DNA of 64,000 bases from Hymenochaete sp. R1 (taxonomy: Eukaryota; Basidiomycota; Agaricomycetes; Hymenochaetales; Hymenochaetaceae), in the NCBI GenBank assembly GCA_019400425.1, contig JAFREE010000038.1, positions 1 through 64,000 on the forward strand. Reading direction: 5' to 3'. Made by a program: the position numbers and the translations under genes. Under the pieces are notes generated by a model. It did not search any database. It had not been told where the DNA came from and worked only from the letters and a program-made list of their open reading frames with translations. How positions within the stretch are numbered: the first letter of the stretch is position 1; each line of letters opens with the position of its first letter. Below are positions 12,201 to 26,020 of the stretch, piece after piece.

Positions 12201-12879
12201 AAATCAAGGCAACATAGCCATTTTCATGGATCGTATCAATACTGGTATATACCATCATACCCTCAATGTTGAAACGGTTAACCATTTTTAGCCCATAAGT
12301 GCTCGACTCCCGCTTAAACGTTCTCGACTGGACAAGGTGCGTCATGTGGAATGCATATGTCGGTCTCTGGACACTCTTACTATATCCAGTCGACTCGTCG
12401 CCCTCCGAGCACGATGGCACACATGTGAGGAACACCGTCAATTGAGGACGCGACATCGATGTTACCTCCGAAAGCTGTCAGAGTACCGCGGGTTCCCGAG
12501 CACCCCAACGCGAATATGCCCATTTGGCGTTACGAGTAAACCATCCGTGACCGAAGCGCGTAGCCCGACACAGCATTCTCGGCATACCGGAAGTGGTACA
12601 CTCGCTTCTCGTTGAATAAGGCCTGACAACCCGCGCATACAGGAACTTACCTCCAATTGTCAGTGCGAACTTATAAGACCGTCGTTGAAACTTCAACCAT
12701 CCGTCCTTTTCTTCTTTTCCTTCAGTTCATTCCTCTTCGGACCACCATCACCTTCCCTCCGCTTCTTGCTTTCGATATTTATTCTTTTTATCGTGCTCGA
12801 CGTTCACACTTCCTCTTCTACCTTGGCTGCATTTCTTCCTCTTTAATTTTCCGTGCTTCTCCGTTTACTCGCAAGCCAA
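9227..12879. other. gene-poor region
   Basis: About 3.6 kb separates the eL38 start from the zinc-finger gene. Apart from the 202-codon frame described separately, I found only short frames without motifs on either strand, for example 9379-9726 and 11502-11873 on the plus strand. No terminal repeats, transposase or reverse-transcriptase motifs were seen. The end at about 12700-12879 is pyrimidine-rich and probably the promoter or leader of the zinc-finger gene. Confidence 0.4.
10301..10909 (+). CDS. orphan open reading frame, 202 codons
   Basis: This uninterrupted ATG-to-stop frame is the longest in the gene-poor region. The product is rich in Ser, Gly and Pro and shows no signal peptide, membrane span or known motif. 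Its C-terminal half looks more protein-like than the first half. It may be a lineage-specific gene, a decayed gene or a chance frame. A frame of this length without introns is plausible by chance in DNA of this base composition. Confidence 0.2.
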   Translation: MSSFVAPFARLLRHGSPVNSRGIQIIGRRSAGCGHVFVRHKLDSYLAGPKTGCYFTTEGGQNPPGPHLLTVSSPSSRHLGGRHQSQMPSKFKTFSLGQCLVFLHIRMEASYHFGNDSTDQKLAGCSSVSGRIIVKGQSLELNPGSICLILVDIPRGTVLRPILAPPSGTSMLTLAYFKCVLPAVFNSIATRDCSLRLPSESL

Positions 12880-14384
12880 ATGAGTCACTATCCGTCATTG
12901 CTAAGTCCCATCGACAACCTGTCTGGGTTTCCGCATTTCGCAACGGGGTGAGTTTTGGCGGTTTGCGTCTGTGGCGAGCGATCATGGATGCATTGTACTA
13001 ATAGTTTGAACTCTGATTCAAGGAAATCATGCTCTCCTTCCGCGCCTGACGCGCCGCGCACACCGTTGTCGAGGGGACCAGGTGAATGGCATGATTTGTT
13101 GGATGGACCGCCGGGCGGGCCGTTTTCTTTTGGATCATGGGATGAGAACGCATACATTCCGTCCAGTAGAGAAGTGAGCAAAGACCTGCTACCATGTTGA
13201 ACTGGTCATCTGACTACTGAATGAAGCTTGACGGCTCGTGTGGGATGAAATATGAAAGTCCCTCTGGCTCGCCCTTCAGACCGCACGTCTTCCGGTCCAT
13301 CTCCGACCACTTCACTGACTCGCCTGCGTCATCTTCTTCATTCCTGTCGTCGACGTGCTCGCCTGCTTCACTTCTTTCTTCACATACGGGCTCTCCTTGG
13401 GAGATGGGCAACGGCCTTCCCTCAGGGAGCCCTGAGCTTCCTCTCCTAGACAACTTGAACTTTCGCTTCCCTCCTCCCTTCCAGAATAACGAAGAGCCTT
13501 CTCCTAGAGCGTTTCACAACATGTCGCTCTCGTCCCCTTTGCGTTCACCTATAATGCTTCCCTACGAACATGGCACCGGGGCCATTAATCCGATGAGTCT
13601 TATGCACTCTAGCCAGGAGCAGACTATTCAACCTTCCAGCATCATGCCCAATGCACTTGCTCTGGACTTTCGCCATGAGGATATTGGCCGGTCGTCCCCA
13701 GCTGCTGAAATGTCACATCCATACACCCTTCCCCCTTTAGTCGGTTCGGCCGGCAGCCCACCACCACCACCCAGCACGCGATCGTCCCCGCTCTCCGACG
13801 TGCCTTTAGCAACTTCACCTCGTTCCGTGCCATCTCATACGGCGGGCAGCGCCGACTCATTCACATTCTCTTCGGGCTTTCCCTCCGACAGCTTCATGAA
13901 CAGCCGTACCTCCCGTCGGAAAATATCGAGAGCCGTTAGCTACTGCGATGGTGCATACGACGGTGACAGTGACGATGACTTTTCGCCTGGTCGCGATGAT
14001 TTGATCCGTAACGCCAAGCGTCGCAAGGCTAGCGCTCCGGTCTTCTCTACGATTCACGAGAGCGACGAAGACTCGAGCGACAGCCTGAAGAAGAAGACTG
14101 GTAAGCGTGTCGTCAGCCGCAGCGGTGTCGGTGTCAACTCGAAGCGCAAGACGAAGAAACGTCATTACTGCACGCGCGAAGGCTGCTCGTCGTCGTTCAC
14201 CCGCATCACGGACATGGACCGTCACATCTCCAGCGTCCATCGTGCCACAGACACGGACGCGAATCGCTGCGCTTTCTGCCGTAAGGCTTTCTCTCGTGAA
14301 GATGCTGTTCTTCGACATGAGAACGACAGCTGTCCAATGAGGCCTCGCAAGAAGGCTTCTGCCCCTGCTGAGCTGTGGGCGTGA
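12880..14384 (+). CDS. C2H2-type zinc-finger protein, probable transcription factor
   Basis: The predicted 458-residue protein has a long Ser/Pro-rich, probably disordered N-terminal region and two zinc fingers at its C-terminus. The first finger fits C-X4-C-X12-H-X4-H (CTREGC to SSVH). The second fits C-X2-C-X12-H-X4-C (CAFC to ENDSC), so it is a C2HC variant. A basic stretch (SKRKTKKRHY) precedes the fingers and may help nuclear import or DNA contact. Three exons were joined: 12880-12947, 13023-13173 and 13227-14384. The third exon was started at 13227 because an in-frame stop lies just before 13221. Acidic-serine patches (DSDDDF, ESDEDSSD) may be phosphorylated. Target genes cannot be predicted from sequence. 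Confidence 0.85.
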
Positions 14385-17034
14385 TTGGAGTTCAAGTTAT
14401 CCCGGAGACCTCCCACTCTTCCTTCAACACTACCCTATTCTTATAACTTTTCTTCTCTTTTCTTTCTCTGTACCATTTTTTTCTCTTTTTAATTCAGGTA
14501 AGCGTCGTTTTCGGACTTGTTTTTTCCTCTAGTTATTGACTCCCTCCTGCCAGCGTACCCTTTGCGATTCAAAGCGATCCCTTTTTTTCTACGACATCCG
14601 ACACGTCGAGCACGTTGAACACGTCACTGGCCGAGTGCCATTTACGCATGTCATCCAACTGACTTATGCAGGCATTACATACATTCCTTACGATACCACC
14701 ACCTTTTACCACAATCCTTCAGAAAGCAAGAACACCACCTACACTCCTTCGACAATCCAGCATTCGAGCGCCCCGCGCGCATTTCCACCTCAGCATCAAC
14801 TATTTATACAGCAACGCATCCCAGCCACTTTCGTTACCGTGTTAATCGTTTTCTCTCTCAATCTATCGTGTTTTCATCCCTCATCATATCACAACATTTA
14901 TTATCTCTGTCGTCCTCTTCGTCTTTCTTGTTTCTCACTCTGCGGCTCTTCGCATGTATCAATACGTTTCTTTTGGCTCTCTCAGACCGGACTTCTTGAA
15001 ACCCCAAAGTACTGATAGCCAAGCTTCGTAGACTAATAAATAACACATAGGCGTATAAAGCACTGTATATCAGGCGGTTGTCCATTCCAATATTATCTTC
15101 CTTCACCTCTTTTTTTTCTCGTCCCATTTTCTCTACCATCTCCTGATAAGCATTCTCGAAGTGGTAGCAACGATTTAGGTTTCCTTCCGCAAGAGGTGAA
15201 TCAGGAGGATGTTCGTTGTTTCATGGAACGTCAAGACGTCATCATCAACCGCTGTTTCAACTTTCACCATGGCCTCGCATGCCGGTCGTTTCATCCTCCC
15301 GCCCTCCCAACAAGCTCCACACGAGCTCGAAATTTCCCATCAAAAACTCGCGACCACGTCTCTGCAAGAAAGCAAATCCGTTGCTTACGCGGCTCGGAGG
15401 ATTCGACATATCGGGTCACATATGCGAAAGAGGCCTTGTCGTCGTCGCGTACCATTGGGAGACCCGTTCGGCGCAAAGTGACGCTTAGCCGAGAGGCCCG
15501 TGACTATCAAGCTGTGTGGAGAAGAACAGCCGAAGCCGAGTGCCGAGGAGGGGTAGCCGTCGGGCAAGGTTTGGCTGCGGTTGCGAGTGAGGGGAATCGG
15601 CCGCGGGACACATTCTGAAAGGGGAGATGGGGAAGGAAAAGATGAAGAAATGTGGTTTGGGAAGGAGGACGATCGGAATTGTAACTTAATTGGTGTGTTA
15701 GAAGGACGTCTCGAACGAATTCATCAGTGTCATCCTCTTCAAGAGAAACGAGAGAAATGGAACTGGGTCTTAACAGTATCTTCCGCAGGTCCATTCCGCT
15801 GAAGTATATGGATACTGAAAAAGCGAGCTCGCACTTTCAACGTACCTCAATACCCACCTTCCATCTCCCTTACAATTCTCCGATCCTTCTTTCGTTCATT
15901 ATTCCGAAGACCTCTTCGTCTAGTCCATTCATCCGGGGATACGAAAGCCGAGTCCGCAAAGTGGTGCGAAGGGGCGAAGGAGAAGGTCAAGGGTCGAGTG
16001 AAGTGAAGTAGTCGAACCAGGTCCAAACCTTCTGCGATCATCGAGATCAATCCCATTTAATTTTGCGAAGCCTTATTCCGAAACCGAGGGAAGAACTTTA
16101 TGGGAATGAAAACCTTGGAGCGCGAATGGTGCCTAGATGAACTGGTTGGATGGGTATGATTGGTCGCCACATTCGTTGGAGAGAAGTGTGAGTACTGATC
16201 AGCCTCTACGTCAATTCTAAAAATTGAGGTCTGTAATATGCTCACTCCTTGTCAGAATGGCTCTTATATGAGATTGATTGATGTCGGGGATGCTTGTGAA
16301 AAATACTTCGTTGAACGGCGTTTGACTTAACCTTATAGAAGACTGATCATTAGTAAAAGGTGTCTTGTAGTAGAAACTTCGTCTCGTCACATTGCGATTA
16401 TTTTCAATCATCCGACCTTCGAAATGTCATGTTCAGCCTTATGAAAAGAATGCCATAAAGGTCGTCTAGACCGGATCAATGTTATAATTTTGAGTTTTGA
16501 AGGGAACCAATGCACTCACGGTCTGCTCGCTCCTTCCAAGTATACTTCACATCGATGGGAAGCGTGGCCCGCCCGAAAGAAACGGGCAGTAGATTGACTA
16601 GAGATGTTAACCCCGAAAGTGTTCTGAGTACTTGTCGCACATTGGAAGTAGCGAATCCTTGAGAAGACGCTCAAAGGTGACGCCAATGCTCTATTATTTG
16701 TCTGGTTGAAGTGAGCAGTAGGAAGCTCGAAGAATATCGAAAACCTCGTTAGATCATGACTCGTACGTACCGACAAAGGACAAGTAGTCGAGACTCTGAG
16801 AAATCAGAGGCACAGGAAGTAAGGGTGCTAAGAGCGAGTGTCTTCCAAATGCACCTCGCAAACAGGCTTACGAAAGCCACACAAGTCGAACTGAGTCGTC
16901 CTATTTTCGGTCAATTTCTGATTGCATTTCAACATATATGATATACTCCGCTTGTTGTTTATACCGACCCATCAGTGACTGCAATACCGTATATCATGAT
17001 AATGGAACTCACTCTTACATTATTATAACAACAT
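14385..17034. other. gene-poor region with probable 3' UTR
   Basis: The first part (to about 15100) is pyrimidine-rich and probably the 3' untranslated region of the zinc-finger gene; the 159-codon frame at 14536-15015 inside it is likely fortuitous. From 15190 to 15620 all three plus frames are open for 90-140 codons but none has a motif. The rest (15620-17034) shows only short frames. No mobile-element hallmark was found. Confidence 0.4.
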
Positions 17035-18032
17035 TTACTTGACTAAGCTTGGGGCCCAATCAGTGAGTTCTGCGAGGCTTCTGACGACCTTCGTTGGGTC
17101 TGTTTGCATCATACTCGCTGCAGGGAGCAAAGAATCCAACCAGCCCTTGCCAACCCTATCAATCCAGACGGCTCGCATGCCCTGCGCTAGGGCACCTGTG
17201 ACGTCGAAGGGATTCCTATATCGGATCGAAAATTAGATACAGTACTTCTCTGGACCAGCAGAGGAAGAATGCTTGAACCCGCTGATAAGCCAAACATCTT
17301 GTGGTCTAGATTGCTTTCCGAGGGAGGATAAGAGGCCTTGATAGATCGCGGGAGCGGGCTTGAAACGCCTGACGGAATCGGCGACGTATATTGAAGAAAC
17401 AAGTTTAGATATTCCCGCTTCGTCCAAAGCCGATTTGACCATCTGCAATACATTAGTAAGTGGCCTTATTTTCGAGGATATTTGATGAGCAGGTTACTTA
17501 CTGTCTCAGTTCCGTTGCTAAAGACCATAACAGAGATCGAACTCAAGGAGTTAAGGGTTCGTAGAGTCTCGGCTGTGTCAAGGAAGCTATGGTCCTCGAA
17601 CCATTAAATATAGTAATGCGCATGAAAAAAAGAAACTTGCCACGGCAGAAAGTTATAGCTCTTCATGAGTTCGTCTGCCAGCTCATCTGTGACATGTATA
17701 TCCATTTCTTTCGCGGCATGAACGAGAGACTTCCGTGTCACCGTATCGAAAGGTTCATAAATGTCTGGAGGATATTCATACTAGTTCGCAGTACCGGCGA
17801 GTGAATCTCACCCATGGAGTTCAGTCTCCAGGTGTATCTATGATTTGATGTCAAAGACTGAGAATAAAGCCATCGGGGTAACGGCGCACTCCAATTGGTA
17901 GCGGCGCCAGAGAGCGCTCAGAGAGGCTGAGGTATCCTCGCTGATATCCAATACATTCTTCAGAGTGTTGGACATACGACTTGTGTTGAGTAAAGTCCCA
18001 TAAATGTCAAAGGCGAGGACTGTATCGGCCAT
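17035..18032 (-). CDS. haloacid dehalogenase (type II)-like hydrolase
   Basis: The 239-residue product fits the L-2-haloacid dehalogenase branch of the HAD superfamily. Motif I is FDIYGTLLN, with the nucleophilic Asp near residue 9; motif II is VFSNGT; the conserved lysine sits in RRFKPAP; a downstream NPFDVTGA loop completes the site. The cap region has RRYQLEYTWRLNSM, characteristic of this branch. Six exons were joined: 18032-17890, 17837-17812, 17764-17644, 17586-17502, 17442-17279 and 17215-17035. The third donor is the least certain; a GC donor four bases downstream is an alternative. The protein may hydrolyse a C-halogen bond or, like many fungal relatives, a phosphate ester. No signal peptide is seen. 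Confidence 0.88.
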
Positions 18033-18338
18033 GGTGTTCCGAATATCATATGACGGGCGTTCAAGTTGAGAAGTAGACTTGAAATCTGGAACGTTTGGAA
18101 GCCAAATAGAGCCAAAGTTTCACGTCATTTTTGCACGTGACTGAATTATTTACGTAATAGAAATAGGTTTACTGAACCACTGAACTGAACCGTGCGTGCC
18201 GATACAACCATTGACTTAAAACCAACCATCCCCCCGGTGCTTCCTTCCTCTTCTCATCGTCGTCGCCGCCGTCGTTATCGACAACCACCTCGTTCTTGTA
18301 CATCTATACGTCTCTAGCGACACATATATCTGATATCG
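18033..18338. promoter_or_regulatory. shared divergent promoter region
   Basis: Only 306 bases separate the start codons of the HAD-like gene (-) and the AT-hook gene (+), so both promoters must lie here. Pyrimidine-rich sequence precedes the AT-hook start. No clear TATA box was identified. Confidence 0.5.
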
Positions 18339-19146
18339 ATGGCTCCCAAGAAGACGGAAGCTGCTGCAGTGGAACCAGCTGCTGTTGATGCTTCCCCTGC
18401 CGAGCCAGCTCCTGCAAATGGCGCTGCTGCTGTGACAGAGACGCCGGCCGATCCTCCCAAGAAACGCGGTAGGAAGGCAGGTCAAACGAAGGCAGAGAGG
18501 GCCGCTGCAACTCCTACGCGTGCATCAACACGCATCAGGGCACAGGCTGAAAAAACTGTCGAGACTGTGAAGAAAGCTGTCGCTGCGCCAAGGGGCAGGA
18601 AGAGGAAGAGCGCGGAGAAACTCGATGAAGAGGAGGAGGAAAAGAAGGACGAAGAGGCAGCTCCCGTGAATGGGAACGCCGAAAAGACAGAGGTGGACGT
18701 TCCAGCGCCGGCACCTGCTGAACCTGAACCTGCTGCTAAACTAGATGTAACAGAGGAGCCAGCGGCGAAAAAGGTATGTAACATTCGTTGCGCTCGTTTC
18801 TTTTTCAGACGCCTAACTATAAAGTCAACGAAAGGCCAAACCTGATTCTAAAGCAGCGAAACCTGCTTCCAAAGTATCGGAGAAGCCTGTATCCAAATCC
18901 AAAAAGCCGCCTTCTAAGAGGGCCTCATCCAAGCCCTCATCCAAGGTTGGTTTGGCTAAGTCATCTGTTCTGTCTTATCTGAGTGCATGATTTTTCTTCA
19001 GATTGGTGGAAAGGAGAATGAGGCTGCTCCTATCGTCGCTCCCGCTGTTATACCGGAGGAGACTGAAGCTGCCGTTGCTGCGGTATGTACCATTTTACCA
19101 TTTACTTCGCTTTTTTCCCTGACCCGTAACCTCCAATCAGGCCTAA
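18339..19146 (+). CDS. AT-hook / HMGA-like chromatin protein
   Basis: The predicted 210-residue protein is dominated by Ala, Lys, Glu and Pro. It contains an AT-hook core (KKRGRKAG, about residues 46-53), a second basic patch (PRGRKRK) and a Lys/Ala/Pro/Ser region resembling histone H1 tails. AT-hooks bind the minor groove of AT-rich DNA, so a nuclear architectural role is likely. Four exons were joined: 18339-18773, 18835-18945, 19002-19082 and 19141-19146. The last exon encodes only Ala and the stop. The second acceptor is the weakest point: an AG at 18808 gives a different open frame, but only the chosen one keeps the Lys/Ala/Pro composition. Confidence 0.75.
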
Positions 19147-19884
19147 CAGACTAAATATCCAGCGACACCAACAATAACGTCTGCTATATCGGAAGGACGC
19201 AAAGTGTTCAAACTACACGTACTGTCCCATCCTGTGTTTTCGATTCGTATTTTTTTCTATTCTTGATTCTCTTTATTTCGTTCTTTTTGTTGTCGTTTCT
19301 GTCTTTCCCACCGCCCTTGTTTCGCTTCGATGTTTGACTGTCCAGTTCCTTGTTCGTTTGTCTCGATATTTGTGCCTGTGTGTCTATGCTTGTGACTGGC
19401 TGACCCAGTATCCCGTGTTCTGTGTCTTCCGTGTGCCATGTAAAATCGTGATAAATATAACTATGGTTGTTGCGATCCCATTGCCATGAAAGCTTGCATT
19501 CTGACTATATCCGAAGGCACCTTTCATGTGGGAAGTCAGACGGGGTGGATTTTGTCGAAAGGACATGAAGTCGATGGTGGGAGACAGATGCCGCCTCATT
19601 TTCTCGCTCCCTCGTGACACCGGCGTTGATGAGTTTCCGTATGCCAAGGGGCCTACAACAATCCCCACATACTATGAGCAAGTCGCTTTCAGTCGCAAGG
19701 GAGCCAATTTTTTTCAGATCGTGGCAAGTCATCATCATCCCAATATCTCATTTACGAGTCTTGGGGTTGTGAGCGAGTTGCATGGCACAAAGATTTTCAC
19801 AAAACATATCAAACAAGGAGGCATACACATGGTTTCAATCATTCTCAAAACGAGTTCGTCAGGTATCTTATTGCGGAAATGCGT
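19147..19884. other. convergent 3' intergenic region
   Basis: The 738 bases between the AT-hook gene and the amylase stop are T-rich near the first gene, as expected for a 3' untranslated region. A plus-strand frame (19526-20008) runs into the amylase last exons and has no motif. Nothing else was seen. Confidence 0.4.
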
Positions 19885-22856
<2,972 letters not shown>

Positions 22857-23886
22857 TGTCGATAGGTTACGCGTCAAGAACGGAGGTAGCAGGCCTGTGC
22901 GTCCTAGTTTAAACCGGGGTGGATATGGTCAGCCTTAGGCTCAGTCCGGTTCATAATTTATATGCCAGCCACCCAGCCACAGACTTGAGATGCTTAATGA
23001 CATGAGATTATTGGCAGGCTATTCAGAGGCATGACGGCGAGAATGAAGGTACCGAGAGCGAAGAATCGAGATGTGGAGGTATTATTGATGGTATACGCTG
23101 TTCGAATCCTGGAAGCACCTGGGTCCATGTGCTTGAGTAATCACATGGCGATATTGGGAAAGGCGCCTTTCGCACCTATAAATTGAACCAGCTCATCAGC
23201 CACATAGGCGACCTTCCCTGATGACAACTAGGGCATTGACGACGAGCGGAAATCGAGGCAATCAGTTCTACATTCGGAGTAACTGTCGAATAGTAGAGCT
23301 TGTCGTCAAAAAGAGGAATAAAGCTCTAACAGCGACCGTGTTTGCCTCCACCCGTCCCTGTCATATTGACCATACTCCAGGAGTCCACAGCATCATGATC
23401 CAGTACCATCGAATTCACGAGTTAATGGGTGTTAAACTTCTCAGCGCGGCCCAAAACGGATTTAGTAAACGATGAACTTCGGACACAAAGTGAAGAAGGA
23501 GGTTGCTTGTCGTGGTGAGTTTGGCAGTGTGCAGGAACTTCAAACTGATCTTCTGAAAACACAACATTAGACCCTAATGATCATGATTCAAGCCCAAAGC
23601 GTGAGCATGGGCATTCAAGTTATATGGTATTGTTTGACGCACCTGGTCTTGTATGCGTGGGCACAATTGTTCGAGCCTACTTCAGAAGAACAAATCACGT
23701 AATAATGGATCATTCGGTCAGCATTTACCTAGATACGGCCGGGGTTCGTCATAAGTATCAAACGAAATATAAGTATATATATAATCCAAGCCCTGACCAT
23801 GTCAAGCAAGATACCTATATCTATTAGTGTTGAGACCGTACAGCAACACAGATAGCAAGCGACTCTGAACCAATATAAAACCACGA
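22857..23886. other. amylase upstream region and 3' flank of the UBR7-like gene
   Basis: About 1 kb contains the amylase promoter. Short plus-strand frames (23221-23475, 23624-23827) lack motifs. No repeat or RNA gene was recognised. Confidence 0.4.
22956..22962 (-). promoter_or_regulatory. candidate TATA box of the amylase gene
   Basis: On the minus strand the sequence reads TATAAAT about 95 bases before the amylase ATG, a normal position for a fungal secreted-enzyme gene. Confidence 0.5.
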
Positions 23887-25506
23887 TCATGAACTGGCAT
23901 TGGCTCTCCTCGCTTCTTCTTTTTGCAAAAAAAATGACCGTATGTCTGCTTCGCTAACAGCCTCTGCGCGTTCAGCGAACGGGCGCAAGTAGGTCAAAAG
24001 TTCGTCTCTGAATCGAGGGATGCCAGAATGCTGTTATTTCGAAGCAATGATAGAAAATAAGAAAAGCCGACGAACCGCATCTCGTTGAAAGCTCGAATAC
24101 CATCGATCGCTTGATCGCGTGGGAGGGATTGAAGTGCACGCATCCCTAGCTCCTCGAATGAAAAGCCTAATGCGTAGAAGTAAGTTACTGAGGGAACTTG
24201 AGCGAAAAAGGAACTAACCCGAGTCCGGATCTTCGGGAGGCTCGTATGTTTCTTCTTCCTCCGTGAGGAAAGGTCTGCCCTTTAGGGAGGGAAGGCACTG
24301 TTTTTTTTGAGTGAATGCTAGCCGTTAAGTCGCATGAAATTGGGTACTGACTTCATCGCAACGACACCACTTCGATCTCCAACCCTCCTGCAGGAAAACA
24401 TCACCCGCACCCAGCTCAAAATCCGGATTTTCCGAGGCAATGCGTTGAAGAATATCCTGTGCTTTTCGTGACGTGCTCGGAACAAGGCACACTGTTTGGG
24501 AAATAGGCTCGCTTATTGACTGCTCGGAGGACAAGTCTATCCGTGGGCGCTTGCTACGAGACTCCTCGGAGAACGCTGGCATCTCTCCTTCGAATGCCCT
24601 TTTTCCGGCGTTCGAGTCGGACGAAACATCTGTCGCTCGAGCTTCGTTGCTAGTTTCAGCGTTACCTTCGGTACGGTCATCCGACATATTTTTCCCCAAG
24701 ATTGTCCAAGCTTCGTCACGAGTTTCACGTACTACCATCATCGACCCTTCCGACCCCGCGAAGCGTCTGATAATCGGGATTTTGCAAACGCAGTCCCTAC
24801 AGATGAGGCTGTCGTAATCATCTTCGTTTATAAGAGGCCGAGGAAGGTCAGAAAGCGAGATTTCTGACCCCTGGTCATCGTCCGCTACCTCATCAGCTAA
24901 AACAGACGCTGTGGCGGTCTCGGTCGTCGACGTTCTTCGTTCTGGAGAGGTTCTACGGGAAGGAGGTCTTGTCCGCAGGTTGAGGCAAGACTCATGGAAC
25001 CAATCCTAATGAGATGTAAGCAATTTTGCCTATTTTCACTCAAAGCTCAGTACCTCACACGACAAGCACTGAATCATTGCCTCCACCTCCTTTCTCGCGT
25101 CGTAAGGCCTACCGCAACGGCAGAATTGCCCTCTAAAATTTTGACCGTACTGATTTTCTCTGTTTTCTTCTTCAAATACTTTGTGTAGCGTGCATGGATG
25201 TTCCAGTGCTTTTGTCGGACAATCACATCGAAAGTGTCGTTTAGGGAAAAGCTCGACCTGCTCGTGCTGCTGCATTGTCAGCAAGGGGAAGCAGAAAAGA
25301 TCAGTGGTACTCACGTCTGTATGACAGGCAACAGAGCATGCTTCACAAATTCCCCGTGGTAGATTGCAGGTTAGGCATAGGTATACAGCTTGCTTAATAT
25401 ATCCCAACGAATACGTGCAAACATTAAACTGGTGCGGGAGCGCCTCCGCAGCTTCCGTGATGAGTTGCTGCTCTGAAGCCAGTATGTTCGATAAAAGTTC
25501 TGCCAT
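23887..25506 (-). CDS. UBR7/Mlo2-like protein with UBR box and PHD-type finger
   Basis: The 450-residue product has the order typical of UBR7 (animals) and Mlo2 (fission yeast). A Cys/His-rich UBR-type zinc finger occupies about residues 28-95 (CTYSLGYIKQ, CLTCNLPRGICEACS, ELFPKRHFRCDC). A PHD-like finger follows (FCRCGRPYDA, QCLSCEDWFHESC), then a disordered acidic/Ser region, a WCRCDE-CLPSL segment and a C-terminal helix with DELLTYLRPFAE. Six exons were joined: 25506-25315, 25269-25054, 25005-24352, 24297-24219, 24166-24076 and 24007-23887. The second exon may start three bases later. UBR7 is a putative E3 ubiquitin ligase linked to chromatin, so a nuclear role is likely; ligase activity here is inferred only. 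Confidence 0.9.
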
Positions 25507-26020
25507 GTTGAGAGAATCTTGTGGACTTTATAAGGCTGTCTTTCGCGAATAGTGACAGAACTTGAAATCCGCGGAAGAAAATCGCGATTGAAAAGCTAGT
25601 AATTGGCACGCAAAATACGGGTGACGAAAGGCAGAAGAAAGGAGCGCGTATCTGAGACGCGCTGCCTTGACGCGGTGGTTGCGCGATTGAAACGGAGTTG
25701 CAAATATTCAAACCACCGTATTCGGCCTTGCTTTGCTACTTTACCTTACAGTGCCAATTGTATTCTGATAATGACTTACGCGCTGATTTATAAATGCTCA
25801 CCGTAATCACACGCCATTTTAGTTCATAGAGACAGAAAATATTCGAGAAGCATGTGAGTGATCGCACTGATAAGAGCGTCCTCAATGGCAAATTTCTATA
25901 GTACAGTAAAGCAAAGCAGCTATGATACAGTTCATTACAAGAAGGAAGGGGTATTAATAGAAGATAAGGTAGCCAAGAGAGTTCAGTAAAGTAAAGTTTG
26001 AGACGTCAAGCCATTAAAAA
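25507..26020. other. intergenic region
   Basis: This 514-base region holds the promoter of the UBR7-like gene and the 3' flank of the P450 gene. It is AT-rich around 25850-26020. No gene was seen. Confidence 0.45.

Noticed and set aside
14536..15015. 159-codon plus-strand frame after the zinc-finger gene
   Set aside because: Pyrimidine-rich, low-complexity composition and no motif; better explained as 3' untranslated sequence.
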